Positions 7,131-16,182 are shown, numbered from the stretch's first letter. The stretch: 64,000 nucleotides of DNA from Aquimarina sediminis (GCF_002895435.1 NZ_POYJ01000006.1:246515-310514), one strand, 5' to 3'. Translations and numbers: made by a program. Notes: generated by a model not told the origin, from the letters alone.

Positions 7131-9614
7131 ATGAACAAACAAGTATTTGAAGATTTTCATTCAAAATTAACATCTGAAAATCTAAACGACAATAATGTGT
7201 TTGAAAAAGAAATTACAATACATTATTTTGAAATACTTGAAATATTAGCAACCGATTTCGAAACTTATCGAAAATTTTCCCCATTAATTCTATCCACTTT
7301 AGAAGATAATGATAGAAAGTCAATTTCCTATTCTTTATTTATCTTTTTCGATTTATTTGAAAAATTGATTAGCCAAAATAATTTTTACAAATTAGACCAG
7401 TCTGTCGCTAAAGCTGAAATTGCAGATGAATCAAACAGTAAATTTTTAAAGTTATTAGAAAAAAGCCTTAAAATAAATAATCAATTAAGAATTTCTGATT
7501 TTGAATTTCCTCCTAACGACTTGACAGAGTTAGAAATAAAAGAAATAGTCTCTTTACAAATAAGTCTAATACAAGAAAGTGCCAAAGAAATAGACTGGAA
7601 AGAGGAACAAAGCGATAATATAATGTTACAGTTGCCTATTTTAAGGCATTTACTCATTAGATTAAACAATCCCGAACTCTTTTACTTTATAATCGGAATA
7701 TTTATTGATAGGCTTAACTCTTCTGAATTTTATCAAGCAGCTAGAGATGTTTCTGAAGAAATTATTATTTCAAGTTTTAATGATGGTTATCCACAATTTG
7801 GTTTTTTTAATGCTTTCAGGTGTTATTCAACACAAGGTAGTGCTCAAGCATCTCTACTTTATGCTAACATAAGTATGCACCTTGCAATAAAAAATAAGCA
7901 GGGAGTTTCGGATAAATATTTACAGGAATTAATATGGCAATCAATAAAATATTTTAGAAATACTGGCTTATACCCTTACACTGTAAAAATTTATAAAAGC
8001 ATACCTAAAACATTAGAATTTTCTGATTATCACAGGCGTTCAATAGACCATTCTTACTTCACAAGTCTTATACCAATGAAGAAAGAAAAGTTACCTGATT
8101 TATTATTAGATTATCTAAACAAAGAACGAGAGAATATATTCTCGGGTGGAGTTCAAGAATCTTTACCTTGGTTAATTACATTATATAATGTTAGAAGGAT
8201 TTTTCCAAATGCAAATTTCAGTCTTACTGGTCTAGGTTATTATTTAAATATTTTTGAGCAAATTGTACCAAAAGAGTCTATTAGTAACTATAAAAATATT
8301 ATCGATGGTAATTCCTCATCTTTAAAAGAGCAATTAAAAAAATCATTAATTAAATTAAATGAGACAAGGAACAAATCAGATATCGTTTATGATAATGATA
8401 TGTCACTTAAAATTGCGAATAGAATAATTGAAGATAGTTTCGCAAAAAAAGATTCAGAAGCAATTTTATTGGCTATGATGATTAAATCAGATTTCAGCTT
8501 GATTTTTAAATCTAAAGAATCATTCGAATTTGCTCCTTTTAAGGTTCCTACAACTGAATTAGAAAAGTTTAACAAGATATATAGCGAAAGAGATAAAATT
8601 GAAAGTGAGATATCTAAAAATGAATTTCAATCGACAATTTGGCTTGCAATAACCGAGGGAAAAGTGTTTCAATTAGCTTTCAGAAATAAGGCCTTTCAAT
8701 ATTTTGAGTTAACCGAATGGGATTGGTCAAAATTTAAAAGCCTTACCAACGGAGAATATTTTTCGAGTTTTTCATTCGATGATACTATTAAAGATAAGGG
8801 TGGAGTTCGTAATGTTTACGAAGAGGAACATTTTGCAAAAGCAAAAACAATAAATAATGAAATTTCATTTAGCAGGCTAAATATTGATGATGAAACAGAT
8901 TCAATTTATCTTATAAAAGATATGGAATTAGCAGATTTTCCACATAATTTATTTCTCAATCAAAATGGAGATTTCCTGCACTTAAGTAAACCTATTACAA
9001 ATATTCTATCTACAGAATGGTATTTATCAGTTAACAAATCAACTTCAATCAATAAAAATTATTCGAAATCTATCTGGATACCAAAAGAAGAAGGTGATTT
9101 TACATTAAACCAATTATATGCAAAAATAGAAGATACTTTAACCGCAAATAGTTTTGATATTAATACAAAATTGGAAAAGGATTCCTCTATAACTTCTGAT
9201 ATAAATATTATTTGTTCTCACGGAGCAAAAGATATTGCCGAAAAACAAATTATTTATCCATCTGAAAGACCACTCGTAAATCTTAACAAAGTCATTGGCA
9301 AAGGAGAAGTTTTAATTTTCTTAATCTGCCATTCTGGTTCTTACAAATCAGAGCTATTTAAAAATAACATTACATCTTTGGTAAAAACATATATTGAAAA
9401 AGGATATAAAGCTATAATAGCTCCATTTTGGGGTTTACATATAAATGTTCCGGAAATTTGGCTACCAGAATTTTTAAGTTCATTTAATAACGGAGATTCA
9501 ATTGATATTGCACTTTTTAAAGCAAATAAAAAGGTTTATGATAAATATCCTACTCCTGCTGCTTGGTGTGCAATGCATTTATATGGTAATCCGAATTTAA
9601 AAGTTGAGCAATAG
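7131..9614 (+). CDS. CHAT-domain (caspase-like) protein
   Basis: An 827-residue soluble protein; the ATG at 7131 is preferred over an in-frame TTG inside the attC-like site. Residues 1 to about 480 are helical with no recognised domain, perhaps TPR-like. The C-terminal 200 residues look like a CHAT cysteine peptidase: catalytic His697 in IICSHGA and Cys733 in FLICHSGSYK, then AIIAPFWGLH and a final AAWCAMHLYGNP, as in CHAT proteins. CHAT peptidases act in Craspase-, gasdermin- and TPR-linked immune or death responses. It stands alone between two attC-like sites, with no obvious partner gene. A defence or self-killing role is inference; the peptidase fold is well supported. Confidence 0.82.
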   Translation: MNKQVFEDFHSKLTSENLNDNNVFEKEITIHYFEILEILATDFETYRKFSPLILSTLEDNDRKSISYSLFIFFDLFEKLISQNNFYKLDQSVAKAEIADESNSKFLKLLEKSLKINNQLRISDFEFPPNDLTELEIKEIVSLQISLIQESAKEIDWKEEQSDNIMLQLPILRHLLIRLNNPELFYFIIGIFIDRLNSSEFYQAARDVSEEIIISSFNDGYPQFGFFNAFRCYSTQGSAQASLLYANISMHLAIKNKQGVSDKYLQELIWQSIKYFRNTGLYPYTVKIYKSIPKTLEFSDYHRRSIDHSYFTSLIPMKKEKLPDLLLDYLNKERENIFSGGVQESLPWLITLYNVRRIFPNANFSLTGLGYYLNIFEQIVPKESISNYKNIIDGNSSSLKEQLKKSLIKLNETRNKSDIVYDNDMSLKIANRIIEDSFAKKDSEAILLAMMIKSDFSLIFKSKESFEFAPFKVPTTELEKFNKIYSERDKIESEISKNEFQSTIWLAITEGKVFQLAFRNKAFQYFELTEWDWSKFKSLTNGEYFSSFSFDDTIKDKGGVRNVYEEEHFAKAKTINNEISFSRLNIDDETDSIYLIKDMELADFPHNLFLNQNGDFLHLSKPITNILSTEWYLSVNKSTSINKNYSKSIWIPKEEGDFTLNQLYAKIEDTLTANSFDINTKLEKDSSITSDINIICSHGAKDIAEKQIIYPSERPLVNLNKVIGKGEVLIFLICHSGSYKSELFKNNITSLVKTYIEKGYKAIIAPFWGLHINVPEIWLPEFLSSFNNGDSIDIALFKANKKVYDKYPTPAAWCAMHLYGNPNLKVEQ

Positions 9615-9624
9615 AAAAGCCAGC

Positions 9625-9821
9625 ATACAACAGTGTATAAAAAACATAGGGCATTTATTCCTTAACCGAAAGGTTGAGCCTGTTTACAAAGTCCGCTAAA
9701 TATAAAATTTGGCATTTATAATAAAAAAGATAAAAGCAAAATATTTATATTTAGCTAAGTAATAAACCGAAACGATAGTGCTTATCACCTGCCCTACGAT
9801 TTCTTATACTTAACGTTATGT
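9625..9821 (+). repeat. attC-like site S4, long family (about 197 bp)
   Basis: From ATACAAC to GTTATGT. Shares with S1 and S5 the blocks TATAAAAAACATAGGGCATTT, CTAAATATAAAATTTGGCATTT, AGCAAAATATTTATATTTAG and CACCTGCCCTACG. Outer arms pair across the site. The right end GTTATGTGC is the reverse complement of GCACATAAC at 11711-11719. Confidence 0.65.
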
Positions 9822-9854
9822 GCAAGCGGAAAAAAATACTCGTCCAATTTTCGG

Positions 9855-9885
9855 TTGCTGACTAAATTTCATCATCGTTACTTTG
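9855..9885 (+). promoter_or_regulatory. Possible Bacteroidota-type promoter
   Basis: TTG at 9855-9857, 20 bp, then TTACTTTG at 9878-9885, one position off the TAnnTTTG consensus, 17 bp before the PEP-mutase-like gene. If real, this cassette carries its own promoter. Confidence 0.4.
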
Positions 9886-9902
9886 CATAAAATCATAAAA
9901 AG

Positions 9903-10658
9903 ATGGAATTTAAAAATTTACACAATCATAATAAACCATTATTAATCGGAAATGTTTGGGATGTACCAAGTACAAAAACAGCCGAAAAATTAAACTTTCA
10001 AGCAATTGGAACTTCGAGTTCGGCAATCGCATCGATTTTGGGATATAACGATGGCGAAGAAATGGAATTTTCTGAATTAGAATATTTCGTAAAGCGGATT
10101 GCTCTAAACACAAATCTACCTTTATCAGTTGATTTGGAATCGGGATATAGTCGTAAACCAAAAGAAATCGTTAATCACATTAAAAGATTAGCAAAATTAG
10201 GAGTTGTTGGAATTAATATCGAAGACAGTATTGTTAACGAAAAAAGGATTTTATTAAACGTTAATGACTTCGCAAAGACACTTAAAGAAATAAAGAGGGA
10301 ATTAGAAAAGGAAAATGTTGATGTTTTTATAAACGTGAGAACAGATACATTTATCTTGCTTCAAGAAAATGTAATTGAAAAAACAAAAAAAAGAATTCAA
10401 CTATACCAAAATGCTGGAGCAAATGGAATTTTCGTTCCTTGTATTGAGAAAGAAAATGACATTAAAACAATAGTCGATTCAACAAATTTACCAATTAATG
10501 TAATGTGTATGCCTAACCTTCCAAATTTTGAGACATTAACAAAATTAGGTGTAAAACGAATAAGTATGGGGAATTTTCTTTTCGATAAAATGTATCATAA
10601 ATTTGAAGAAAGTTTACAAACTGTTTTAAATCAAAGTTCATTTAAGTCAATATTTTAA
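9903..10658 (+). CDS. PEP mutase / isocitrate lyase family protein
   Basis: A 251-residue TIM-barrel enzyme of the phosphoenolpyruvate mutase/isocitrate lyase superfamily (PEP_mutase-like). Recognisable parts are LLIGNVWDVPSTKTAEKLNF at the start, GTSSSAIASILGYNDGE, the metal-site strand VDLESGY (D77, E79), GINIEDS (E107, D108), INVRTD, and the terminal KRISMGNFLFDK. Members cleave or rearrange C-C or P-C bonds of small 2-oxo acids; the specific substrate cannot be read here. The C-x4-K loop segment of true lyases is not seen, so this belongs to the uncharacterised subgroup. The next gene, an Ada homologue, begins one base after the stop, and both share one cassette. Confidence 0.85.
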   Translation: MEFKNLHNHNKPLLIGNVWDVPSTKTAEKLNFQAIGTSSSAIASILGYNDGEEMEFSELEYFVKRIALNTNLPLSVDLESGYSRKPKEIVNHIKRLAKLGVVGINIEDSIVNEKRILLNVNDFAKTLKEIKRELEKENVDVFINVRTDTFILLQENVIEKTKKRIQLYQNAGANGIFVPCIEKENDIKTIVDSTNLPINVMCMPNLPNFETLTKLGVKRISMGNFLFDKMYHKFEESLQTVLNQSSFKSIF

Positions 10659-10659
10659 A

Positions 10660-11718
10660 ATGCTGATTACAGACAATAACAAAATCGAAACTTATTATCA
10701 AGCTCTGTTAGATAGAAAACAGAGCTTTGTTGGTATTTTCTTTGTAGGTGTAAAAACCACTTCCGTTTTTTGTATTGCGACTTGCCGAGCAAGAAAACCA
10801 AAACTGAAAAATGTAGAGTTTTATACTTCATTTAAGGAGGCTTTGGATAATGGATATAGACCTTGTAAAATTTGTAAGCCAACGGAAAATGCAAATCAAA
10901 CACCTGAACAAGTTGAGAAAGCAATTATATTGGTAAAAGAAAACCCTAAAGACAAAATAACTGACTTCCAATTAAGACAGAAAGGAATTAGTCCAGAGGT
11001 TGTGCGTAGATGGTTCAAAAATAATTATGGTATGACTTTTCAAGCATATCAAAGAATGTATAGAATAAACAATGCTTTTCAAGAATTGAAAAAGGGAAAG
11101 AATGCTACACATACTGCTTTTGACACGAGTTACGAATCGTTAAGTGGTTTTGGGTACACTTTTAAAAAACTTGTAGGTAAATCACCAAAACAAATTAAAG
11201 ATAAAAACATAATCCTTATAAACCGACTTACAACACCTTTAGGTCCAATGTTTGTTTGTGCAACAGATAATGGAATCTGCTTATTGGAATTTGTTGACAG
11301 AAGAATGCTCGAAACAGAATTTAAAGATTTGCAAAAATTATTGAATGCTAATATTATTTCGGGCGAAAACGAACATATCAAACAAATCAAGAAAGAGATT
11401 AAAGGATACTTTGAAGGTACAAGAAAAAAATTTGATGTTAAACTTGAAACACCAGGAACTGATTTTCAAAATGCAGTTTGGAACTGTTTACAACAAATAG
11501 AATATGGAACAACGACAACCTATCAAAAACAAGCAGAAAAAATCAACAATCCAAAAGCAATTAGAGCAGTTGCATCTGCAAATGGTTATAATAGAATTTC
11601 TATAATTGTACCTTGTCATAGAGTAATTGGAAAAGACGGAAAAATGACTGGATATGGTGGAGGAATTGAACGAAAAAAATGGTTGATTGAACACGAACGG
11701 AATAATGCCAGCACATAA
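10660..11718 (+). CDS. ada: Ada-type bifunctional DNA alkyl-repair protein and regulator
   Basis: A 352-residue homologue of Ada, almost the E. coli length. N-terminal zinc domain: Cys38, Cys42, Cys69 and Cys72 (CIATCRARKP ... CKICKP) match the known ligands; Cys38 accepts methyl from phosphotriesters. An AraC-type helix-turn-helix follows (about residues 85-180, RRWFKNNYGMTFQAYQR). The C-terminal O6-methylguanine methyltransferase domain has the active-site PCHRVIG with Cys319. It repairs alkylated DNA and, once methylated, activates transcription. It is coupled to the PEP-mutase-like gene upstream. Its stop codon lies inside the left arm of the next attC-like site. Family assignment is very sure. 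Confidence 0.93.
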   Translation: MLITDNNKIETYYQALLDRKQSFVGIFFVGVKTTSVFCIATCRARKPKLKNVEFYTSFKEALDNGYRPCKICKPTENANQTPEQVEKAIILVKENPKDKITDFQLRQKGISPEVVRRWFKNNYGMTFQAYQRMYRINNAFQELKKGKNATHTAFDTSYESLSGFGYTFKKLVGKSPKQIKDKNIILINRLTTPLGPMFVCATDNGICLLEFVDRRMLETEFKDLQKLLNANIISGENEHIKQIKKEIKGYFEGTRKKFDVKLETPGTDFQNAVWNCLQQIEYGTTTTYQKQAEKINNPKAIRAVASANGYNRISIIVPCHRVIGKDGKMTGYGGGIERKKWLIEHERNNAST

Positions 11719-11905
11719 CAAGGTAAAAAAAACATAGGGCGTTTGTGCTAAACCGAAAGGTCTGTGAATACTAATGAAGTCCGCTAAATATAAAATTTGG
11801 CATTTGACAGAAATATAAAAGCAAAATATTTATATTTAGCTAAGTAATAAATCGAAACGAAAGTGCTTATCACCTGCCCTACGTTTCTTATACTGACCGT
11901 TGTGT
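11713..11905 (+). repeat. attC-like site S5, long family (about 193 bp)
   Basis: From ACATAAC to GTTGTGT. Homologous to S1 and S4 over nearly its whole length. GGTAAAAAAAACATAGGGC on the left pairs with GCCCTACGTTTCTTATAC on the right. It overlaps the stop codon of the Ada homologue. Confidence 0.65.
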
Positions 11906-11918
11906 TTCATTATAAAAG

Positions 11919-12386
11919 ATGATTAAAAACATTTTATTCCTCATTCTAACTTTAACAATTTCCGGCTGCCAAGAAGTAAATCGGACGCAAAATCTTCTCT
12001 ATAAAGTTGAGGAATTAAAAGCGGAAAACGATTCTCTGAAAAACATACTTTCAAAAATTGAAAACAAATACGTTTTTGACAGTATAAAATACAGGATAAT
12101 ACCAAATCCTAATAATACCCAAAAGTTGAATTCGGAATATGAGTTCGAATTTATCGCAATAGGTTATAATTTCAATAATGATTCAATTTTTGAATTTGAT
12201 AAAACTACCAATAGTATTGGAACGGAGATTAATGCTTATTCAATGACAAAGAAAAACGGAGGAATAACTGTAAAAACGAAATTGATAAAGCCATGGAATC
12301 GGATCAGTTTTGATATCGACTACGAAAATAAGTATGGTAAAAAAATGAAGTTTAAAGCGGACGATCTTATAAAAGTGAAAAAATAA
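11919..12386 (+). CDS. Predicted lipoprotein with short coiled coil
   Basis: A 155-residue lipoprotein: signal FLILTLTISGC with the lipidated cysteine at residue 17. A coiled-coil stretch follows (about residues 27-52, YKVEELKAENDSLKNILSK), then a strand-rich domain ending in KFKADDLIKVKK. No enzyme motif is seen and I do not recognise the family. Its stop codon overlaps the ATG of the next gene (TAATG), so the two are translationally coupled and likely belong to one cassette. The coiled coil suggests self-association at the membrane. Confidence 0.7.
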   Translation: MIKNILFLILTLTISGCQEVNRTQNLLYKVEELKAENDSLKNILSKIENKYVFDSIKYRIIPNPNNTQKLNSEYEFEFIAIGYNFNNDSIFEFDKTTNSIGTEINAYSMTKKNGGITVKTKLIKPWNRISFDIDYENKYGKKMKFKADDLIKVKK

Positions 12387-13108
12387 TGAATATTTTCAGT
12401 AAAATTCGAGATATAATTGATAGACGAAAAGCTGTGAATGAAATCTATGATGATATTCAAAACTTAGATGAAGTACTACTGGAAAAAAGAATTGAGATTT
12501 TTCAAGAAATAGTCACACCTAAATTTGCTGAGATTGGACTAAATAATTGGAATGGAAAATATTTATGGTATAGCAATTTTAATGAAAATGGAATTAAACA
12601 CGTAATTGAATACAATGTGTTTAAATCTTTCGGAGGCTCATTTTCTTTTGGTAATTGTTTTGACTTTATCCCTTCAATATCAGGAAAAAAGCTAATAAAT
12701 CATCGGACAGATAAATCGACAAAAGTGATTTATTTCAAACGATTAGAAGGTTGGCAGGAAAGTTTTGAAAAAAACAAACCAATCAATCCTGATAAAATAA
12801 GTACAGTAAATGAACAAAAATTCAGAAACAGTTTAAATCAAGTACTATCGAATAATATTTCTAAACTGGAAAAATGGTTTAGTGAAAAAACTACAATTGA
12901 GGAAAATATTTCTGGACTTAAAAAAGATGTTGAATTTCCCACATTTGAAATTGGGCAAAGAATTATATCATCTGAATATATTTTAGCTTTTTTATATAAA
13001 CAAAAAGGTGACCTTAAGTCTGCCGAATTTTGGATAAAAGAGCATTTTAAAAAGGGAATAAACTCCGAATTGGAAATTGAATTACTGACAAAAAGAATAA
13101 AGAACTAA
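12386..13108 (+). CDS. Hypothetical protein
   Basis: A 240-residue soluble protein of unknown family. The first half is strand-rich with aromatic residues (WNGKYLWYSNF, FGGSFSFGNCFDFIP), loosely like DUF4304-type proteins. The second half is helical, including FLYKQKGDLKSAEFWIKEHF, which resembles a single TPR-like helix pair. No signal peptide. It overlaps the stop of the lipoprotein gene upstream by one base and ends exactly where the next attC-like site starts. It may be the cytosolic partner of that lipoprotein, but nothing in the sequence proves it. Confidence 0.65.
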   Translation: MNIFSKIRDIIDRRKAVNEIYDDIQNLDEVLLEKRIEIFQEIVTPKFAEIGLNNWNGKYLWYSNFNENGIKHVIEYNVFKSFGGSFSFGNCFDFIPSISGKKLINHRTDKSTKVIYFKRLEGWQESFEKNKPINPDKISTVNEQKFRNSLNQVLSNNISKLEKWFSEKTTIEENISGLKKDVEFPTFEIGQRIISSEYILAFLYKQKGDLKSAEFWIKEHFKKGINSELEIELLTKRIKN

Positions 13109-13176
13109 TGCTAACAGTTTGTATATTGCATATGCCGCCTTCGGCAAGCAAACGCAACATACAAGAGACGTTGTGA
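13109..13176 (+). repeat. attC-like site S6, short hairpin (68 bp)
   Basis: From TGCTAAC to GTTGTGA. TTTGTATATTGC and TGCCG pair with CGGCA and GCAACATACAA around a short CTT loop. Nearly the same architecture as S7 at 13927-13994. Confidence 0.65.
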
Positions 13177-13190
13177 TACATAAGATCAAA

Positions 13191-13919
13191 ATGGACGAAA
13201 AAACTAAAAAACAAATTGAATTACACTCTGCTGGAGCTACTGTAAGGCATAAAAGTCCGTTTACTGAATTAGAATCATATAAAAATGAGGAGAAACTAGA
13301 TCAGGAGTTCATAAACAAGTGGGTTATTCCATTCTATTTTGAACTTAACAATCAATCTGATAATTGGATTGAAACGATGATTAGAGTAAAATCAGAATTG
13401 ACCGAAGAAGTAATTCTCAAAAACTTGGGAGATTTTAATTGGCGTACAAGATCAACCGGGAGTTATTTTGCATCCATAAAACAAGCGTATCAATTGGAAG
13501 ATATAATTGGAACACATTTGTTGAAAAGTGAAGTTTGTTACGCAGGAGCTGAATACGCCAAAACTATAGTAAGCTTTAACACTAGTAAATCTCCAAATTA
13601 TCTAAAAAAATACCTCAAGTATTATTTAAAAAAACCTGAGCTTTATTTCGATCAAGACTCTGTAATGGTTGCTCTAAAATATTTGGACGAAATCAATGAT
13701 ACTAATCATGTTGACGAACATATGGAGGACTGGAATAATTTTTTAAATTGGAGAAATAATTATACTTATAGAAATTTACAAAACCTTAAAAAAACTGCTC
13801 CTGAAAAATCTAACGAAATTGATAAGGAACTAAATAAAATAAGTCCAATTGACAACTCAATTGATACTGAGTATTTCAAAGGTTATATTGATACTCTAAA
13901 AACTATTATTAAAAATTAA
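13191..13919 (+). CDS. DUF6000-like protein
   Basis: A 242-residue soluble protein. I start it at the ATG at 13191 because the in-frame codons upstream lie inside the attC-like site. The central part (LGDFNWRTRSTGSYFASIKQ, IGTHLLKSEVCYAGAEYAKT, LKKYLKYYLKKPELYFDQD) matches my memory of the DUF6000 family, predicted helical-repeat proteins of unknown function that are common in cassettes and near polymorphic toxin loci. No catalytic motif is visible. It is a single-gene cassette between two short attC-like sites of the same type. Confidence 0.7.
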   Translation: MDEKTKKQIELHSAGATVRHKSPFTELESYKNEEKLDQEFINKWVIPFYFELNNQSDNWIETMIRVKSELTEEVILKNLGDFNWRTRSTGSYFASIKQAYQLEDIIGTHLLKSEVCYAGAEYAKTIVSFNTSKSPNYLKKYLKYYLKKPELYFDQDSVMVALKYLDEINDTNHVDEHMEDWNNFLNWRNNYTYRNLQNLKKTAPEKSNEIDKELNKISPIDNSIDTEYFKGYIDTLKTIIKN

Positions 13920-13926
13920 AAAAAAC

Positions 13927-13994
13927 AGATAACAATTTGTATAGTTCATTTGCTCCCTTCGGGAAGCAAACGCACCATACAAGAGACGTTGTGT
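13927..13994 (+). repeat. attC-like site S7, short hairpin (68 bp)
   Basis: From AGATAAC to GTTGTGT. TTTGTATAGTTC and TTTGCTCCC pair with GGGAAGCAAA and CACCATACAA around a TTC loop. A sister of S6, sharing AAGCAAACGCA and CATACAAGAGACGTTGTG. Confidence 0.65.
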
Positions 13995-14019
13995 ACCATA
14001 CGAAAGAAACATTAGAGAA

Positions 14020-14565
14020 TTGAGTAAACTTCTAAAATATCGAGAAAAACAAAACCTCACTCAAGAGGAATTGGCAGAAAAAGCTGGTATTTCTACCAGA
14101 ACGATTCAGCGAATTGAAAAAGGTATAGAACCCAAAGGACATACTTTAAAAGTTTTAGCAATGGCTTTGAGAGTTACAGAAGATGATTTAAAAGAAAATA
14201 AATCTGCATCAGAAATAGAAACCATAAATTATCAACTTACTAAACATATTAATCTTTCTTCTATTTTTGGTGTAATTCTCCCACCAATCAACATACTGCT
14301 TCCTTGGTTGATTATGAAACATAAAAATCAAGTAAATGAAGTAACAAAACAAATTGTTTCAATTCAGATACTCTACACAATTATTGCAGTGGTATGTATC
14401 CTTTTAAGCCCTTTTATAAGTAGATGGTTTGGAATTACCAGACAACTAATCTTACTTCTATTAATTGCTGCGGTTGTCATAAATATTTACATAATTATCA
14501 GAAATACTATTGAATTGGACAAAAACAAAAAATTATATATAAAACTGAATTTCAACCTCATATAA
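14020..14565 (+). CDS. XRE regulator fused to DUF4870-like membrane domain
   Basis: A 181-residue protein that starts at a TTG (no ATG nearby). Residues 1-60 are an XRE helix-turn-helix (LLKYREKQNLTQEELAEKAG, STRTIQRIEKG). Residues about 70-160 carry three to four hydrophobic segments in a DUF4870/Tic20-like arrangement (IFGVILPPINILLPWLIM, IVSIQILYTIIAVVCILLS, LILLLLIAAVVINIYIII). It is therefore a membrane-anchored regulator, a common fusion in flavobacteria. It follows an attC-like site by 25 bp. Target genes unknown. Confidence 0.82.
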   Translation: MSKLLKYREKQNLTQEELAEKAGISTRTIQRIEKGIEPKGHTLKVLAMALRVTEDDLKENKSASEIETINYQLTKHINLSSIFGVILPPINILLPWLIMKHKNQVNEVTKQIVSIQILYTIIAVVCILLSPFISRWFGITRQLILLLLIAAVVINIYIIIRNTIELDKNKKLYIKLNFNLI

Positions 14566-14666
14566 AGCCTGTCAGGTAATTGTCATATAATTGTCCTGTG
14601 AATTTTTGTTATTATTTTAATTGTTGTTAAGAGATTTACAATTTCAAATATCAATCAAAATTTAAA

Positions 14667-16178
14667 ATGAAATCGTACAAATTAATTCTTGCAATCGTAT
14701 TAATTCTAACCGTAAAAAACAGTATTGCTCAAGTCGCAAATAGTTCAAACTTATTTATCGAGCTCAAAAAAGCAGACAGTCTTGTTTTCGATGAAGGATT
14801 TAACAAATGTAATTATGCTGCTTTAAAAAAAGTACTTCATAAGGATTTAGAGTTTTTTCATGACCAAAATGGCACTCAAAATTTAGAACAGTTCTATATA
14901 TCGTTTACCAATAGTATTTGTTCTAACCCCAATTTCAAACCCATTAGAAAATTAGTAACAGAAACATTAAAAGTATTTCCTTTAAAAAATAATGGAGAAA
15001 TATATGGTGCAATACAAACAGGTAGTCATGTTTTTTATATCAAAGAACCAAACAAAAAACTTTATGCTACCGAACAAGCCAAATTCATAACCACTTGGTT
15101 TTTAGAAAATAAAAAATGGAAAGCAAAACGAATCTTGAGTTATGACCATAGACCTCCTGCAAAAGATTATGGAGCAAAATTTAATGCAAATTACATTTAC
15201 AAACTATTTGACAATGATACAGAAATAGAGAAATTACTCAAAAAGCATAAAATCCCATCCATAGCAATAGGATTGATTAAAAATGGTAATCTTCAACAAA
15301 TTAGAACATTTGGTAACAAAAAGTCAAATGAACCTATTTCAAATAATAGTATCTATAAAGTGGCATCATTAACAAAACCAATTGTAGCGTTTGTTGCACT
15401 AAAACTCATTGACGAAGGTAATTGGAGTTTGGATGAGCCTGTTTCAAAATATTTCGTAGATGAAGATATAAAGCATAGTAAATACTTAAATAAACTAACT
15501 ACAAGACATATTTTATCTCATCAATCCGGTTTTCCTAATTGGCGATATTTAACAGACAACAATAAGTTATCTTTTCAATTTGAACCAGGAACAAAATGGC
15601 AATATTCTGGAGAAGGTTTTGAGTATTTGAGAAAAGCAATTGAAAAAAAAATGAAATGCCCTTTAGAGGTAATCGCACAAGAAAAACTTTTTAATCCACT
15701 TGAAATGAATAATACAAGTTTTTATTGGACAGACAAAATAGACGAAAGTTCATATGCAGTTGAGCACAATGAAAAAGGTATTCCGATAAGCTACAAAAAG
15801 TACACAGATGCAAATGCGGCTGCTAACTTAATGACGACAGCAGAAGATTACTCCAAATTTTTGGTATATGTGTTAAATGGAGCTGGTTTATCAGAAAAAC
15901 ATTATACTGAGTTTTTAAAAGTTCAAGCCCATGAAAAAAAGGGAATTGATTGGAGTTTAGGAATGCAAATGCTAACTAACCTACCAAATAATGAAACTGC
16001 ATTTATGCACACAGGTGGAGATTATGGCACAAAAACAATTGCCATCATCTTTAAAAACTCGAAAAACGGATTAGTATTATTTGCAAATTCAGAGAATGGA
16101 ATGGTTTTATGGCAAAAAATCATATACGAATATTTTGGGGAGATTGGAAAAGAAATCATACGCAGAAATCTGGAATAG
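14667..16178 (+). CDS. Serine hydrolase (class C beta-lactamase fold) with SnoaL-like domain
   Basis: A 503-residue exported protein. Signal peptide at residues 1-21 (LILAIVLILTVKNSIAQ). Residues about 25-165 form a DUF4440/SnoaL-like domain (LVFDEGFNKCNYAALKKVLH ... WKAKRILSYDH). The C-terminal domain is the beta-lactamase/DD-peptidase fold: nucleophile Ser234 in VASLTKP (S-x-x-K), a Tyr motif YSGEGFEYL and HTGGD near residue 450 in place of the K-T-G box. Such proteins are esterases or D-aminopeptidases more often than resistance enzymes. The fusion of these two domains is the notable point. It ends just before an attC-like site. Confidence 0.85.
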   Translation: MKSYKLILAIVLILTVKNSIAQVANSSNLFIELKKADSLVFDEGFNKCNYAALKKVLHKDLEFFHDQNGTQNLEQFYISFTNSICSNPNFKPIRKLVTETLKVFPLKNNGEIYGAIQTGSHVFYIKEPNKKLYATEQAKFITTWFLENKKWKAKRILSYDHRPPAKDYGAKFNANYIYKLFDNDTEIEKLLKKHKIPSIAIGLIKNGNLQQIRTFGNKKSNEPISNNSIYKVASLTKPIVAFVALKLIDEGNWSLDEPVSKYFVDEDIKHSKYLNKLTTRHILSHQSGFPNWRYLTDNNKLSFQFEPGTKWQYSGEGFEYLRKAIEKKMKCPLEVIAQEKLFNPLEMNNTSFYWTDKIDESSYAVEHNEKGIPISYKKYTDANAAANLMTTAEDYSKFLVYVLNGAGLSEKHYTEFLKVQAHEKKGIDWSLGMQMLTNLPNNETAFMHTGGDYGTKTIAIIFKNSKNGLVLFANSENGMVLWQKIIYEYFGEIGKEIIRRNLE

Positions 16179-16182
16179 TTAC

